Assembly: GCA_009869945.1 (NCBI GenBank)
Contig: WIXG01000621.1
Location: 1 to 31,801, forward strand
Reading direction: 5' to 3'
DNA from: Mesaphorura yosii
Lineage: Eukaryota > Arthropoda > Collembola > Poduromorpha > Tullbergiidae
DNA length: 31,801 bases
The stretch's first letter is position 1. Each line of letters starts with the position of its first letter. A program made the translations under genes and the position numbers. Below are positions 20,696 to 31,245 of the stretch, in pieces. A model generated the notes under the pieces. The model was given only the letters and a program-made list of their open reading frames with translations, was not told the DNA's origin and made no database searches.

Positions 20696-21988
20696 TCATT
20701 TTTTCTTTCCAAACATTAAGACTGCTTTCATCGTGTAAAGAACCATGAACATCGTCATTTTGTAAGTGGAACTTTTAGCTACGTAGATGAAGTTGCCAAT
20801 ATACAACTTCTGAGGCATGCAAGACTTTAAGAATGCTCTATCGTACTTCTGCCTTGGAGTTGGAGAGAATTTAACGTGTTGCTTCCAGTGACGAACAAAG
20901 CGAAGAGAGCTCAAGTGAATGCTTGCACTGATCGGAATTACCGTTTGAAGAATGATGATGCATATGGACGAAACGTTCGAGGTGATGATCAGAATGTAAA
21001 ATGGCAGCGTGGAATGATTTGTTATAAGAATGTAATTTGTCGTGATGCCTGCGACGTAGACCGCGAGCATGTTGAATGGATAAATGAACGGACGAAAGAA
21101 GGACATGACATGCGCTGTTAGCACTTGAATGCATCGGTACATGAAAAATGCTTCTTCAGTTGAAACTGCAAAGTCCCTTCTGGTTGGAGTCCTGTCTGGG
21201 TGTTTTCTTGATTCGATTGTGATTTGCTTAAACCAAGACAGTAGTGAGTACACCAAATACAAGGCGGCGACCAGCATCGCGTAGACGGCGTCAACGAGAA
21301 GACATGCTATTAAGTAATGTATGATAGCGTACAGGAATCCTGTCCACCCGAGATGTCGCCGTACAATCTCAAAGTACCTGGCGACAGTCCCGAATGGAAA
21401 GCACAATACGAAGGGATCTGACAAGTAAAAGAGTAGCAAGACAATGGGCTGACCCATCGCAAAACCATACATTGACAGCTGAAATGCAAGCTCCGGAAAT
21501 CGAAGTCTCTTCCTCTTGGGGGGCGTGTCCACCTTTGCACGTTTTCTCCGCGTGAAGCGGTCTGTAACGATAAGATTCGTTAGGGATTAAGAATCAAATC
21601 TGCTCTGCAGCTACAAAAATATACCGGAAATGGTGTTGAAAATTCGTAGAGATGTGTTGGCGATTTGACACACATGGTCCCTTTCCATGTACAGATAGCA
21701 CTGCCAAACAAAGCCAAAAATACTCAACGTCGTTACAGCAAAGTAAAGTTCCATCTGGATGAAACTCGCCGACACTTGGCCTCGAACTACCAACACACCT
21801 GTGACCAGATTACAACAGAGAACTGCCGCATATATGAGCAGATGTACAATAGTCACAAGCAAATGCCAACTTGTTCTGGCTTCACATTTGGAGCTTTCCC
21901 AATTCCAGTAGAACGGGAAAATGTGAAGCGTGGACGAAAAATTCAAAAAGAATCGGATAGCTAGCAGAGTTGTCGGGTCTAACCCCAT
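20696..21988 (-). CDS. Receptor E: intact 2-exon 7-helix gustatory-receptor-like protein
   Basis: Exon 1 is 21,988-21,625 and exon 2 is 21,561-20,696. The 63-bp intron (GTATAT...TTACAG) is in phase 1 after codon 121. The protein has 409 residues. It starts MGLDPTTLLAIRFFLNF...LHIFPFYWN and has a basic loop (RRKRAK, PPKRKR) directly after the splice. Hydrophobic helices follow, then YRCIQVLTAHVMSFFRPF, a family block, NYILITNHSTLPF and the tail SCMPQKLYIGNFIYVAKSSTYK...LYTMKAVLMFGKKK. The basic loop would lie in an inter-helix region. It shares intron position and phase with H. Copy F next to it is a close, dead duplicate. Function as chemoreceptor is inferred from architecture only. Confidence 0.85.
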
Positions 21989-22385
21989 AGCTCACAAAAT
22001 ATTACGTGGAATAGACTTCACTAATCAGCAAATTAACTATCGTCAAAATCGGTATACTGACCGTTAGTTACAATGCGAATGGCTCGTTGAATGATCAAAT
22101 CAGACTTGAAATTAAACCGAGCGAATTGGAATAATTTCCAGATCGATCTTAATAAAATATTTGTAACGTGTGGCCGTACCGGCCAGAAACAGGAAACGGG
22201 TAGAGTTAAATATTCGAAGTCATTAGTACTCTAATTCTTTCAGACATGCAACACCTTCGTGTGATAGTGTTGGTTACTTGCTTCTCATGAATTAAGCTGA
22301 AGATCGAAGCAAGGACAAGTCACAATTCTTTGCATGTGTGGATAGAAATTAAAGCCAATCTTCACAATTAGTCGGAATTGTAGTT
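21989..22385. other. Spacer upstream of receptor E
   Basis: No gene is seen. Promoter elements of E are expected near 21,990-22,150 but none is clear. Confidence 0.35.
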
Positions 22386-22503
22386 CACTTTTTCTTTTCG
22401 AGCACAACACCGCTTTCATGGTGTGTACGGTATGCAGTGCCAAGAATGGCGCCATTTGAAGAGGTCCTAGAAATGTAGAAAACGTTGCAACATGCATTGA
22501 CGT
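22386..22503 (-). pseudogene. Receptor remnant G: C-terminal tail only
   Basis: The minus strand reads VATFSTFLGPLQMAPFLALHTVHTMKAVLCSKRKSE. This lines up with the family tail GNFFFISRTSPYKMTLFLVLYTMKAVLMFGKRK, with substitutions and a small insertion (HTVHTMK). Only about 40 residues remain. It is a second decayed tail, separate from F, so at least two former receptor copies stood upstream of E. Confidence 0.55.
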
Positions 22504-22697
22504 CCGTACTGTCTGCTTTTTTTGTTGATTACCTAAATTGACTTGACGTGAATCATTGCTGAGACTTAGACTATTAAAGCGAAAATTTGAAAATGGGTGA
22601 CATAGCTTACACTGACGAAAATAATATGACCAATTTGAATGAATGGCTGGAACGCAGCCGAATGGGCAGACAAAATGACCTTGCAACTCTAGTATTA

Positions 22698-23049
22698 TTA
22701 TTTCTTCCCAAACATCATAATTGTTTTCATCGTATAAAAGGACAAGGAACATCGTTATTTTGTAAGTGGAACTTTTAGCCACGTACATCAAGTCGCCGAT
22801 GTACAGCTTCTAAGGCATGCACGACTTTAGAAACGCAAGATTATGTTTCCTGCGTGCAGTAGGATTGAAGTTCTCATGCTTTTTCCAATGTTGAACAAAG
22901 TGAAGTTCGCAGAGATGTATTGACAAATTGGCATGCAAGGTCCCTCTCCGGGCATATTCGATCATATTCTTCTTTAGCACGCAACTTGTTGTTACCGATA
23001 TCACTCCAGCAATTCGATGGCGAAGGAATTGAAGAATTGATCTATGCAC
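22698..23049 (-). pseudogene. Receptor remnant F: dead duplicate of E
   Basis: The minus strand encodes HFVQHWKKHENFNPTARRKH, NLAFLKSCMP, then a TAG where E has CAG (Gln), then KLYIGDLMYVAKSSTYKITM. After that, one extra base throws the tail LYTMKTIMMFGKK out of frame. Identity with E is high in this part (for example SLRFVRHWKQHVKFSPTPR in E). Upstream homology is lost by about 23,000, so the first three quarters of the gene are missing. Confidence 0.8.
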
Positions 23050-23297
23050 TTTTTAATTAACTGCAAGTCGTCACAAAATCAAAGTACGCTTTTATTTCGA
23101 CACGCACATTTCCCATCAGTACTCACTCCATCTATTCAAAAATTAAAGGGCAAATGACGGGGCAAGCTGTAACCACCAATTGTCAATTTTGGTCTTAAGG
23201 GTAGTCTAATTTTTACAATCAGGTTCAAATTAGTGGCATATTGCAAAGTTAAGCTTATCACGACCTGGTAAATAATTCTTGGGGAGATATCTGAGGC
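23050..23297. other. Spacer downstream of basigin-like gene
   Basis: No gene is seen. TTTATT on plus near 23,089-23,094 could be the minus-strand AATAAA of the basigin-like transcript. Confidence 0.35.
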
Positions 23298-24654
23298 TTA
23301 AGCTTCAGCAGCGGGATGTGTGGAGACAACGTCAGACTCTTCATCCCGTACTCCGCTCTTTTTCTTCTTCCGTCTCTTCTTTTTCTTTTTGTCTTGACTG
23401 GCGGTCGTGGCACTTGGATGAAGTTCCACACTCTTAACGGCTTCCGGCTCGGGGCCTTTTCCCTTCGATTTATCCTTCTCCTTTCCTAAGTCTTCTGAGC
23501 CAAATTTCTCACGCTGAACCGGGCAGACAAACACGAACACAACGAAGATGACGACAGCAACGGCAAAAGCAACCAGGGGCCAGAATACAAACAGTTTCCC
23601 ACGAACGTGGACGTCGACAAAACCGGCGAAGCGTGTGTTTGGTGCTTCTCCAAGTGCTCTTTTTATATCCTCATCGTCACTTTCAACACGTGCTTTGTCC
23701 CATCTAAACGATGATGTCAAGCCGTTGACGTCGATGACAACGCATTCATATCGACCCGCCGACTCCAATGACGCCCCTGCAGACTTGGATTTGACAATCG
23801 AAGCGTCGACCTTCTCTCCGTTCTCAGTTTTAACCGTGATAGCCTCGGCTGAGAACTGTCGCATTCACAAAATATAATAGCTTGCATTAGGTCAAGGAAG
23901 CAGTCTCAAGTTGATTGCTGGACAAATATACCTTCAGCCCGTTGGCTTCCTGTCCTGCTTCAATGTCTTCCAAAACTTCGCCTAGCTTATTGTCTGTCGT
24001 TGGCGGCAATATCCACTTGTATTTGAACTTCTCGCCACCCAATGAACCTTTGAACGCTTTACCTCTGCATTCAAACTTCAGTGGCTCTCTGTCGACGGTG
24101 TCCTTCTTCTCGTCTTCAACCCATTGAATCGGCCAGGTGGTAACTGGCAGTGGACGAGTAAACACATTGAAGTAGTGGTGCTTGTCGTTGGCTGTGCATT
24201 TGTACGTTCTAAAATAATTCTTCGGCTTCGGCGCCCGCGGACGAATTTCTTCGTTGCTGTATTTCTCCTTATTGAATTCTTCCGCTTCTTTCCCGTCGTC
24301 ATCAAGTAGTGTCCATGTGTACGACCCCTTGCACGGGCACTTCAACTTGAATACTTTGTCCTGGGCGTTCATCAGATAGAAGGAGCCTACAAGAACGAGG
24401 AAATGCATTGAAATGACCGAATTTGGTGTCCGTCCATAAAAATTCGTACCCCTTTGTTCGTTTCCGGCTTCCAAAGACTGGTTGGCTATCATTTCGTGAA
24501 GCTTAGGATATGTTGAATTGAGAACGTCTTGGTACCTTGTGGTCAGGTCCGGGTTACAATCTTCAGTGGATGTGGAGTCATCTGCGGCGATCACGAGGAA
24601 AAGGAACAGGAAACAGGTGGCCAACAGGAACATAGACGGGCTAAGACCCACCAT
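23298..24654 (-). CDS. Basigin-like two-Ig-domain membrane protein, 3 exons
   Basis: Exons are 24,654-24,450, 24,386-23,932 and 23,855-23,298, giving 405 residues. A signal peptide ends near residue 23 (LFLFLVIAADD). Ig-like domain 1 has Cys85, Trp93 and Cys132. Domain 2 has Cys175, Trp193 and Cys258 in the classic SAGRYECVV. A membrane helix runs about 308-331, preceded by VHVRGKLFVFWPL, which resembles the basigin/neuroplastin juxtamembrane VRVKGKLAAVWPF. The acidic residue that basigin keeps inside the helix is not seen. The tail of 74 residues is highly charged with a KKKKKRRKKKK run. Basigin-type proteins chaperone monocarboxylate transporters and mediate cell contact; that role is inferred. 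The first intron (63 bp, GTACGA...TTGTAG) is a multiple of three without stops, so retention would add 21 residues in frame. Confidence 0.78.
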
Positions 24655-25136
24655 CGTCCAATTCCTGAAAACTATACAACGAAAATTCTTACATTCGGGA
24701 TAAGAGAATTTAAATTTCGAGCTTCAGAGTAACCACAATTTGAAGACAATGTGTAGACTTGAAACTTGGATAGAGAAGTTATATGATAAATATTGATGAT
24801 CTTGCTCAACAGGCCATCTTGAACTCTAATTATTCCTCCTTTTTTGCAGAAGCTGACAATCCGCAAAGGACTTGGAGCAAGACAATATCACGCTAGGTTC
24901 CGGATGATTAGTACGACAAACTATGATGCGATCGCGATGAGCTGGCAACAATAACTGCAATAAATTATACGGGCATGGGCAACGCAATATTTTAGTTTTA
25001 TTAAGAACCACTCGCGTCATAGTTATTTACAGAGTTTCAAATTCTTTCACAAAAGAGGTGTAGAGTTCATAAGTGATAGGCAGAAGCAATAAGTGGTTTT
25101 TTGTAGCTCTTGTGCATTTTGTTAACCTATCTTCCT
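24655..25136. other. Spacer between basigin-like and GSK3 genes
   Basis: Minus-strand AATAAA (TTTATT at 24,997-25,002) lies 135 bp past the kinase stop codon and is the likely poly(A) signal of GSK3. The remainder must contain the basigin-like promoter; no other feature is seen. Confidence 0.5.
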
Positions 25137-26527
25137 TCATTGGATCTGCTGCAGTTGGCTAGTCTCGTTCACGGCTATTTCTTCCAATGGCTCAACGGAG
25201 TCTGTCCCAGTTGCACTTGTGGCTGCCGCTAATGTTGAATGAACATGTGCTGGAATCAATCTCCCGTTTTGGTTTGGCTGAATGGCGAGTTCATGTTCGG
25301 TGAAATTGAAAAGCGGTGGCAAATCTCGTCCATTGGGCAGTTTTGTCCTTGGGTCCCGTAACTCGTCAAAGAAAGCGTGTGCACATGCCTCGAATGGAGT
25401 CATCCTCGTTGACGGGGTGTAAACCAGCAGACCCCCAACCAGTTCAATGGCTTCAGGTAGAGTTCGAGGGCGAAACACCTTCGTCCATGGGTGTGCAGTG
25501 ATCTGAGGAAACCTAAATTCGGTGTAATTTGGGTTCATTTCCCTGATCTCTTCCCGTGTTGGAGTGCCCAGCACTTTGATGATTTCAACGAGTTGATCCA
25601 CACCAGAGTCACCGGGAAAGATTGGCTGGCCAAGTAAAAGTTCAGCAAGCACACATCCAGAGCTCCAAACGTCGATTTTCGTTGTGTAGTCGACGGCGCC
25701 GAAAATAAGTTCCGGGGCTCTGTAGTATCTCGAACAAATGTAGCTCACATTCGGTTCTCCGTGTACGAGGTGTTTTGCACTTCCAAAGTCGCAGAGCTTT
25801 AGTACTCCGGAACCTGCGATTTTACAACAAAGTTTTGTCGAAAAGGGTATTTTCGAAAAGCTAATCCAAATTAAAAACCTGGATCCAGCAGCAGATTCTG
25901 AGGTTTGATATCTCGATGACAGATGCCAAGTGAGTGGAGGTACGCCAGAGACCGGAAGAGTTGGTACATGTACAGCTTGATGAACGAGACTGGAATGGTT
26001 TGCTTATTCTTGGAGTAGTGACGGGCGACTTTGTAGATGGTTTCCGGGATGAATTCGAGCACAAGGTTGAGATACACTTCATCCTTCTTTTCACCGCTTG
26101 AGTAGAAAAAGTACTTCAGCTGAACAATGTTGCAGTGTTCCAAACGGCGCATTATTTGCAGCTCACGGTTCTTGAATCTCTTGTCCTGCAGGACCTTTTT
26201 AATTGCCACTAGTTCACCAGTGTCGTACAACTTGGCTTGGTAGACGACACCAAAACTGCCATTTCCAACTGGTTTCGTGTCAGTGTATCGAATTTCCTCG
26301 GGTTTGTCTGATCCCGTGCCTGAAGTAGCGATAACTGTTGTGACCTAATTAGTCAAGACAAATTAGCAAATTAAAACAATTGACATGCATAATGTGTGAA
26401 TTAAGTCGCAAATCATGATGTGGACTAGAAAACGAACCTTTACATGAGAACTGGTCATGCTTCCGTCGGATGCTGCTGATGGCACTCCACTACCAGCATT
26501 TGATGAACTCCTTGCTCGATCACTCAT
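25137..26527 (-). CDS. sgg: Glycogen synthase kinase 3 (shaggy) orthologue, 3 coding exons
   Basis: Exons are 26,527-26,438, 26,344-25,879 and 25,813-25,137, giving 410 residues (human GSK3B has 420). The N-terminus [10 protein letters not shown] keeps the RxRxxS spacing, with Ser9 at the inhibitory AKT site. The ATP loop is GNGSFG (57-62), the catalytic Lys is Lys79 in VAIKK, the catalytic loop is HRDIKPQN (Asp175), and the metal motif is DFG at 194-196. The activation loop has [12 protein letters not shown] with Tyr210, matching the autophosphorylated Tyr216 of vertebrates. The C-lobe is complete through [12 protein letters not shown]. It is a cytosolic/nuclear Ser/Thr kinase of the Wnt/beta-catenin destruction complex and of insulin signalling. 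A short Gln-rich tail follows. Nothing looks broken. Alternative 5' exons, common in shaggy, cannot be excluded. Confidence 0.97.
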
Positions 26528-27095
26528 ATTTATTGTTTAATTTAGTTTAATTAATCACTGCCAGATCAAAATGATTCCCGGCATCAATCCATCCAATGCA
26601 TCCAATCTCCGAATTGGTTAGAGCACAAATTGAATCTCCCACTTCATCAGCCAGTGCTTGTTTGCGCCCTTTGGATCTAATCAAATATTTCGTTCCAAGG
26701 AAAGTCGATTGAACCTCAAATAAACTTAATTATAAACAAAAACGTTCATTCCCGTGGTGTTATCAAATATACTGACAATGATAGCTAAAAATTCGCCCCT
26801 GAACTTAAAGTTCTGAATAGAATTTTCAAAAACAACAGAAGGCTCCAAAGCGAAATTTCGTTATTACGCTGCGCTGTAGACTCGGTTGATAAAACTTGAG
26901 ATGAGTTGAGACGATTTGGTTTGAGCCTGAAAAGACGGCAAACTGAACGGTTAATCAGAATTGATAATTCTGACACTGACAGATTTGATTAACTCAACAT
27001 ACAACATTACAAACAGCTCAATCACAAAATAATAAGGAATTAATTTATATATTACCAATACCGTTTGCTTCATGCACGTTCATAGCTTTTTCTTT
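26528..27095. other. 5' flank of GSK3
   Basis: No coding exon is recognised. The 5' UTR and promoter of the kinase should lie here. The sequence is AT-rich and has no clear TATA box, as expected for a housekeeping-type gene. Confidence 0.4.
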
Positions 27096-27760
27096 CTAAA
27101 CATTAGCAGCGTCCACAGCAGCAGACCCAGAATTGACCGACGTAGATTGCAGATGGGAGGGGGCAAACGTGTCCACGCAAGTAAAATCCCAAACCAATGA
27201 CCTGCTCCTCTTCCATGGGACAAGAGTCAAACCGTCGGGGCGCTTCCCATCGGTGCGTGAACACCCAACCGGCTCCTTCGAGTTGGGAACTTCAGCAGAG
27301 CGGAGTGCACGTGAAATGACGTCGTTGCCTGCAGCATGCCGGGAGTGACGACCAGCTGACCTTTGACAGTTTAAGCCATGGCGGCCACTCTCATCCACAT
27401 CGGCCCCACACGGACAAGAATGGGGATGACAGACATTGCAGCCCAACTGGAGAGCACACGCGACGCGAAATGATTCATCGTCGAGGTGAGTCCCCAACTG
27501 TGGTGACGGGAGGGCGTTGAGCCACAGGCCGGACTCCGCTGCGAGGACACGAGCCCGTTCAAAAAGTGAGGTGGCAGACACGTGAAGCTGCTGCGACGCC
27601 GACGAAGGAGCGGCGTATCCCAAATCTCCTGACCAGCACGCAATTCCTCCAACGGCAGAATGGCGGGGTGCAGGCGGAGCTTCCACTCTTCCAAGGCAGC
27701 GTCCACGTCCTCGTCTAGAATGGTGAGTGGCTGCGGCTGACGCTCAATTGGCGGAACATT
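27096..27760 (-). pseudogene. Retrotransposon-associated ORF fragment, frameshifted
   Basis: Two minus-strand frames join: [18 protein letters not shown]...[13 protein letters not shown] (about 27,757-27,615) and then [18 protein letters not shown]...[57 protein letters not shown] and [13 protein letters not shown]...[18 protein letters not shown] know this module as the region that follows reverse transcriptase in many invertebrate retroelement proteins. The Cys/His cluster and the RPDG...WDxTCxD pattern suggest a zinc knuckle plus a PD-(D/E)xK-type nuclease fold, but that fold is inference. No reverse transcriptase motif lies nearby, so this is a 5'-truncated copy. GC content is clearly higher than in the flanks. 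A frameshift near 27,600-27,615 and the truncation mark it as dead. Confidence 0.75.
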
Positions 27761-28092
27761 AAAAATAATATCAACTACAGCTTATTTCGGGCCCACCTAG
27801 CCGAGTAATGCAGTGGGCCGAAATGTTAAGAGAAATAGCTATCAAGAACTGCCTATGGTTTAGGCTTTATTTACAATACCTGAATTTTTAAGTTATACAC
27901 TGAACCGTGTACGCTTATGATAGTGATCATCGTATTGTATTTATATGCCTGAGCACTTTCTGGCCAAATATAATTTCTGAAATCCAAGTTCATTAACCGA
28001 GTTCATTACACGAAAGTCAATTACGACATTTTGATGGATTTATTAGTGGATCATAAAACTTCAACTGTCTGGAGAAGAGTCTTTGTCTTAGC
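27761..28092. other. Spacer downstream of receptor H
   Basis: No gene is seen. Minus-strand AATAAA (TTTATT at 28,039-28,044) lies about 50 bp beyond the receptor H stop codon and is its likely poly(A) signal. Confidence 0.5.
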
Positions 28093-29405
28093 TTACATAT
28101 TTTTCTTCTTTCCAAACATTAGCGTTGCTTTCATCGTGTACAAAACAAGGAACATTGTCATTTTATAATGACTGGTTTTCTTAATGAAAAAGAAATTGCC
28201 TGCGTGCACTTTTAGCGGCATGCACGATCTGAGACGTACTAAATTGAGAGTTTTCTCCAGAGTCCAGTGAGACTTCAGCTTACTTTTCCAGACTGTCTTA
28301 AATTTTAAGGACAACGTATGCACATCTGCTGCGCGTGGAATGATGAAAATGAAAATGAGGACTCCATACAGTGAGATAGTTAGTACAGTAAGAAATATGT
28401 AGGTTGGAAGTTGGCGATGCGAGGTTATGCAAACGTAATTGGCAAGAATTACGACAGTGTAGACAATTACAAGGAGGAAAGGCAATAGAAATGGCCGTGA
28501 AACTGCCATCGCTTGAGCCATGATTAATTGGAGACACTGAAACCTGTGATAAGTAGGTGCGAAGCGAGTTTCATGGTCCTTCCTCGCTTTATCTTCAATT
28601 CGTCGGGGGTTGGCTTCGACTGTGATTGCTCTTAGGCCATGCAGAATGATATGCAGGATCCATATCGTAATAATTGCAACGACAAAAATAATTTGATTCA
28701 GTTGATTCATGACATACAACATGGGCAGAATATGAACGCAAATTGTTGTGAATCGCGCTTGAGCACTGAAGTGCAGGTTCTCAAGGAGGATCCAAATTGG
28801 AAATACCGTGCTTAAAGGATTCAGGACATAATAGACGAGGACGCAAAATGGGAGACCAAGAGTGAAAAATGGAACCGCGAGGATAAACAAGATCTCCCAA
28901 ATCGCCAGGTCCCGGATATGCCTGAAAACATTCTGATTCACGGTTATTCCAGTCGAGTGCCTGTCTGTAATCATAATAAACAGAAAGCAGTGGTAAGTAC
29001 TAAAATAGTTTCACATAAATCATTATTACTTCATGCAAACTTACTATTCAAATGTTTGGAATACACGCGAGATGAATTAAGCAATTGGCAGTATTCGCGC
29101 GTATATAGGAATAAGCTCCAGTGCAAGACACATCCAATGGTGCTGACGAAAGAGCAGCCGTGGTGAATTTCTTTCTCGACCATGGTTAATTTGATGTGAC
29201 CAAACTGAATCAGAGCAGACACAGTCCAGACATAGACGACATAACACGTAAAATAAAGTAGTGTTGCAGTATAGAGGAGTCTTAGCGCGCCTTGCACTGG
29301 CGTAAACATTGACCTTTCCTTATCAAACTTAATTGGAAATAAATTTAGCACTTCTACGATTTTAGCCAAGCAATGAGCTGCTCGGAATGTCAACTTGTGC
29401 ACCAT
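28093..29405 (-). CDS. Receptor H: intact 2-exon 7-helix gustatory-receptor-like protein
   Basis: Exon 1 ends at 29,045 and exon 2 runs 28,964-28,093. The intron is 80 bp (GTAAGT...TTACAG), phase 1. I prefer the ATG at 29,405 (MVHKLTFRAAHCLAK), which aligns with the starts of C, D and E and gives 410 residues. In-frame ATGs at 29,522 and 29,519 would add 39 or 38 residues. Features in order: helix 1, FPIKFDKERS, several helices, FQCLQLIMAQAMAVSRPFLL, NYVCITSHRQLP, SLKFKTVWKSKLKSHW and the tail SCMPLKVHAGNFFFIKKTSHYK...LYTMKATLMFGKKKN. It lies apart from the main cluster, with basigin-like and GSK3 genes between. A chemosensory membrane receptor is the best inference. Confidence 0.83.
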
Positions 29406-29884
29406 CTTGAACTGTTCTGGGACTAGACACCTCAGCAGAATGCGGGACTGACTTCCCTGCTTCAAGCGATGGCACTTCCGGCTGTCCGGCAAACTTGTCT
29501 TTAACTGTTTTCCTTCCATCATTTATTAAAACATCAAACTATGAGTTTCAAATTATTCAATAACTCCAGTCAATTCTGTGCGTTAAACTTGAAAATATGA
29601 AATGTCCGGACGAGGGGAGTCCTTCAACTCCCTTTCTTGACGATTTCTTAAACACTCTGCAAGTAGAGAAGCTCAACCCACTGATGCCGTTAAAAATTAA
29701 AGACAACTTCGTCTTAAAGCGAGCACACTTGCTCTGAGTGTGCCCACTTGTTTTCCGTGAAAAAGGCTATAAATTATTCATTTGACTTCATATTTGAGTT
29801 GATGAGACATGGCAAAGAAATAAAACTTTTGTGATGGTGGTTCAAGTTTTCATTGCTACTGCAAATGGAGCCTCAATTGATCAA
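29406..29884. other. 5' flank of receptor H
   Basis: The first part (29,406-29,522) may be coding if an upstream ATG is used. Beyond it I see no gene or repeat up to the inverted-repeat element. Confidence 0.4.
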
Positions 29885-29950
29885 ATCTAAAGAAGGGTAC
29901 CAGTTAAGGCCCTAATTTTGGTCAAGCCCTCTCGATTGATGAGTAATATA
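29885..29950 (+). repeat. Left terminal arm of outer element
   Basis: It pairs with 31,430-31,494. Shared core blocks are GGTACCAGTTAAGG, a GGTCA box and CGATTGATGAGT, in the same order and spacing. Confidence 0.7.
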
Positions 29951-30720
29951 TCAATCGAAAGCTTATGACTAGGGCAATGTTTTTCAAGCTTTCGCTTTAG
30001 TGCTTAAGCATACCTGGTCGATAAAAGCTTATTTTTCATGTTTCGCGATTTTGATGCTTTGGGGTTTTTTTTGGAGAAAAACTCGCGTTGTGGTCTTTGT
30101 TTTCGTAAATATACTGCTCAAATACTCACACGGTCAAATGCAGTTATTGAAATTTGACATCTGTGATTTAATATTCCATACCTGTGTCAGTTAAGTCGAC
30201 GGTGTTGAACCAAAATTCCGAAACCAGCGTCATAGAAGACCACCTTAATTAATAATGGCTCAGCAAGTACGACGCAAATCACTTCACGACGGACGGATCC
30301 GCAATATTTTCCAGGTTGGACACCTTTTCTCCTATATCCAGCAATGCAGGCACAGGTTCCAACAAACATAGTTTGAATAAGACGGCATGGGAGGAACCAT
30401 GCTTTCTTATTGAACCTAGCTTTCAACCCCGTTCCCTATCAATAAGCTCTTCGTCAATTCCAAATTTCACAGTTTCTATGTCTCAATATCTCAATAGATT
30501 AGGTTAGGGCTTTAGGAGAAAACGTGGAATGAAGTGTATAGTGCAAAATAAGTTACATTTTCAGAATCTGCATGCGACTAGATTTTAAATGACTCATAAA
30601 GGAGCAAAACTGACCGAAATTGCCAGAGTTATCGCCGACAGTATCCGAAGAACCAGTGCTGTGTCAGAACTTCAACATATGTATTATATAAATATTTATA
30701 TATACCGGATTTATCGAATT

Positions 30721-30845
30721 AATAGCCCACGTCGTAATACGAGCCCATGGGCTCTTACTTCCGTCTGCGGACGTTGAAATTTACAGTTTGAAACAATAAG
30801 GGCCCAGGCCGTATTAACAACCCATGGATTATTATTTAGAACCAC
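30721..30845 (+). repeat. Left subterminal repeat units
   Basis: Two units of about 60-70 bp. The second starts TTTGAAACAATAAGGGCCCAGG and both carry a CCCATGG box (30,746-30,753 and about 30,821). They match the right-hand units at 31,246-31,350 in the same orientation. Confidence 0.7.
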
Positions 30846-30885
30846 GCTGGCTTCTGGGAACAAATTTTTTACCAAAGGCAACAAC

Positions 30886-31188
30886 ATGAAAGCCCCTGCT
30901 TTGGATGTTGTTTGTGAATGGATTGTACTGGCCTGGGAGTCACTGCCTGCAGAGCTCATAAAGAAGTCCTTCAAAACATGTGGCATTACAAACGATTTGG
31001 GTGGAGAGGAGGATGACAAAATTAATTGTCTTCGACCGGGAGAATTATGTGAAGCTGGATTTGATTTGCTCAAGAAAAAGAAAAATGCAATTGAGGATAT
31101 AACACTTTTGGATGCAAGTGACGACGAAGAGGATTTTCATAATATCGAAGAGCTCGATATATCAGACGAAGAAGTAATGTTCGATTAA
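30886..31188 (+). pseudogene. Pogo/Tigger (jerky-like) transposase C-terminal fragment
   Basis: The frame reads TKGNNMKAPALDVVCEWIV, LAWESLPAELIKKSFKTCGI and TNDLGGEEDDKINCLRPG, a close fit to the end of pogo/Tigger/jerky-type DDE proteins (NMKAPS...WVxxAWxxIPxExIxKSFKxCGIxNxLDGSEDD). An acidic tail (DASDDEEDF, ISDEEVMFD) ends at a TAA. Only about 105 of the usual 450-600 residues remain; the DNA-binding and DDE parts are missing. The remaining frame is intact, which may reflect youth or chance. Confidence 0.85.
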
Positions 31189-31245
31189 ATTTGTAAACCT
31201 TTCCATATAATCCGTATTAAATAATTTGTGGAACATTTTTTGATT

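Noticed and set aside
27086..27115. Possible extra receptor tail (CTAATGTTT followed by AAAGAAAAA on minus)
   Set aside because: The bases resemble the LMFGKK codons, but the reading frame continues the retroelement module (SAAVDAANV), so the match is judged chance.
30711..31073. 120-codon minus ORF opposite the pogo-like fragment
   Set aside because: Antisense shadow of the transposase remnant and subterminal repeats.
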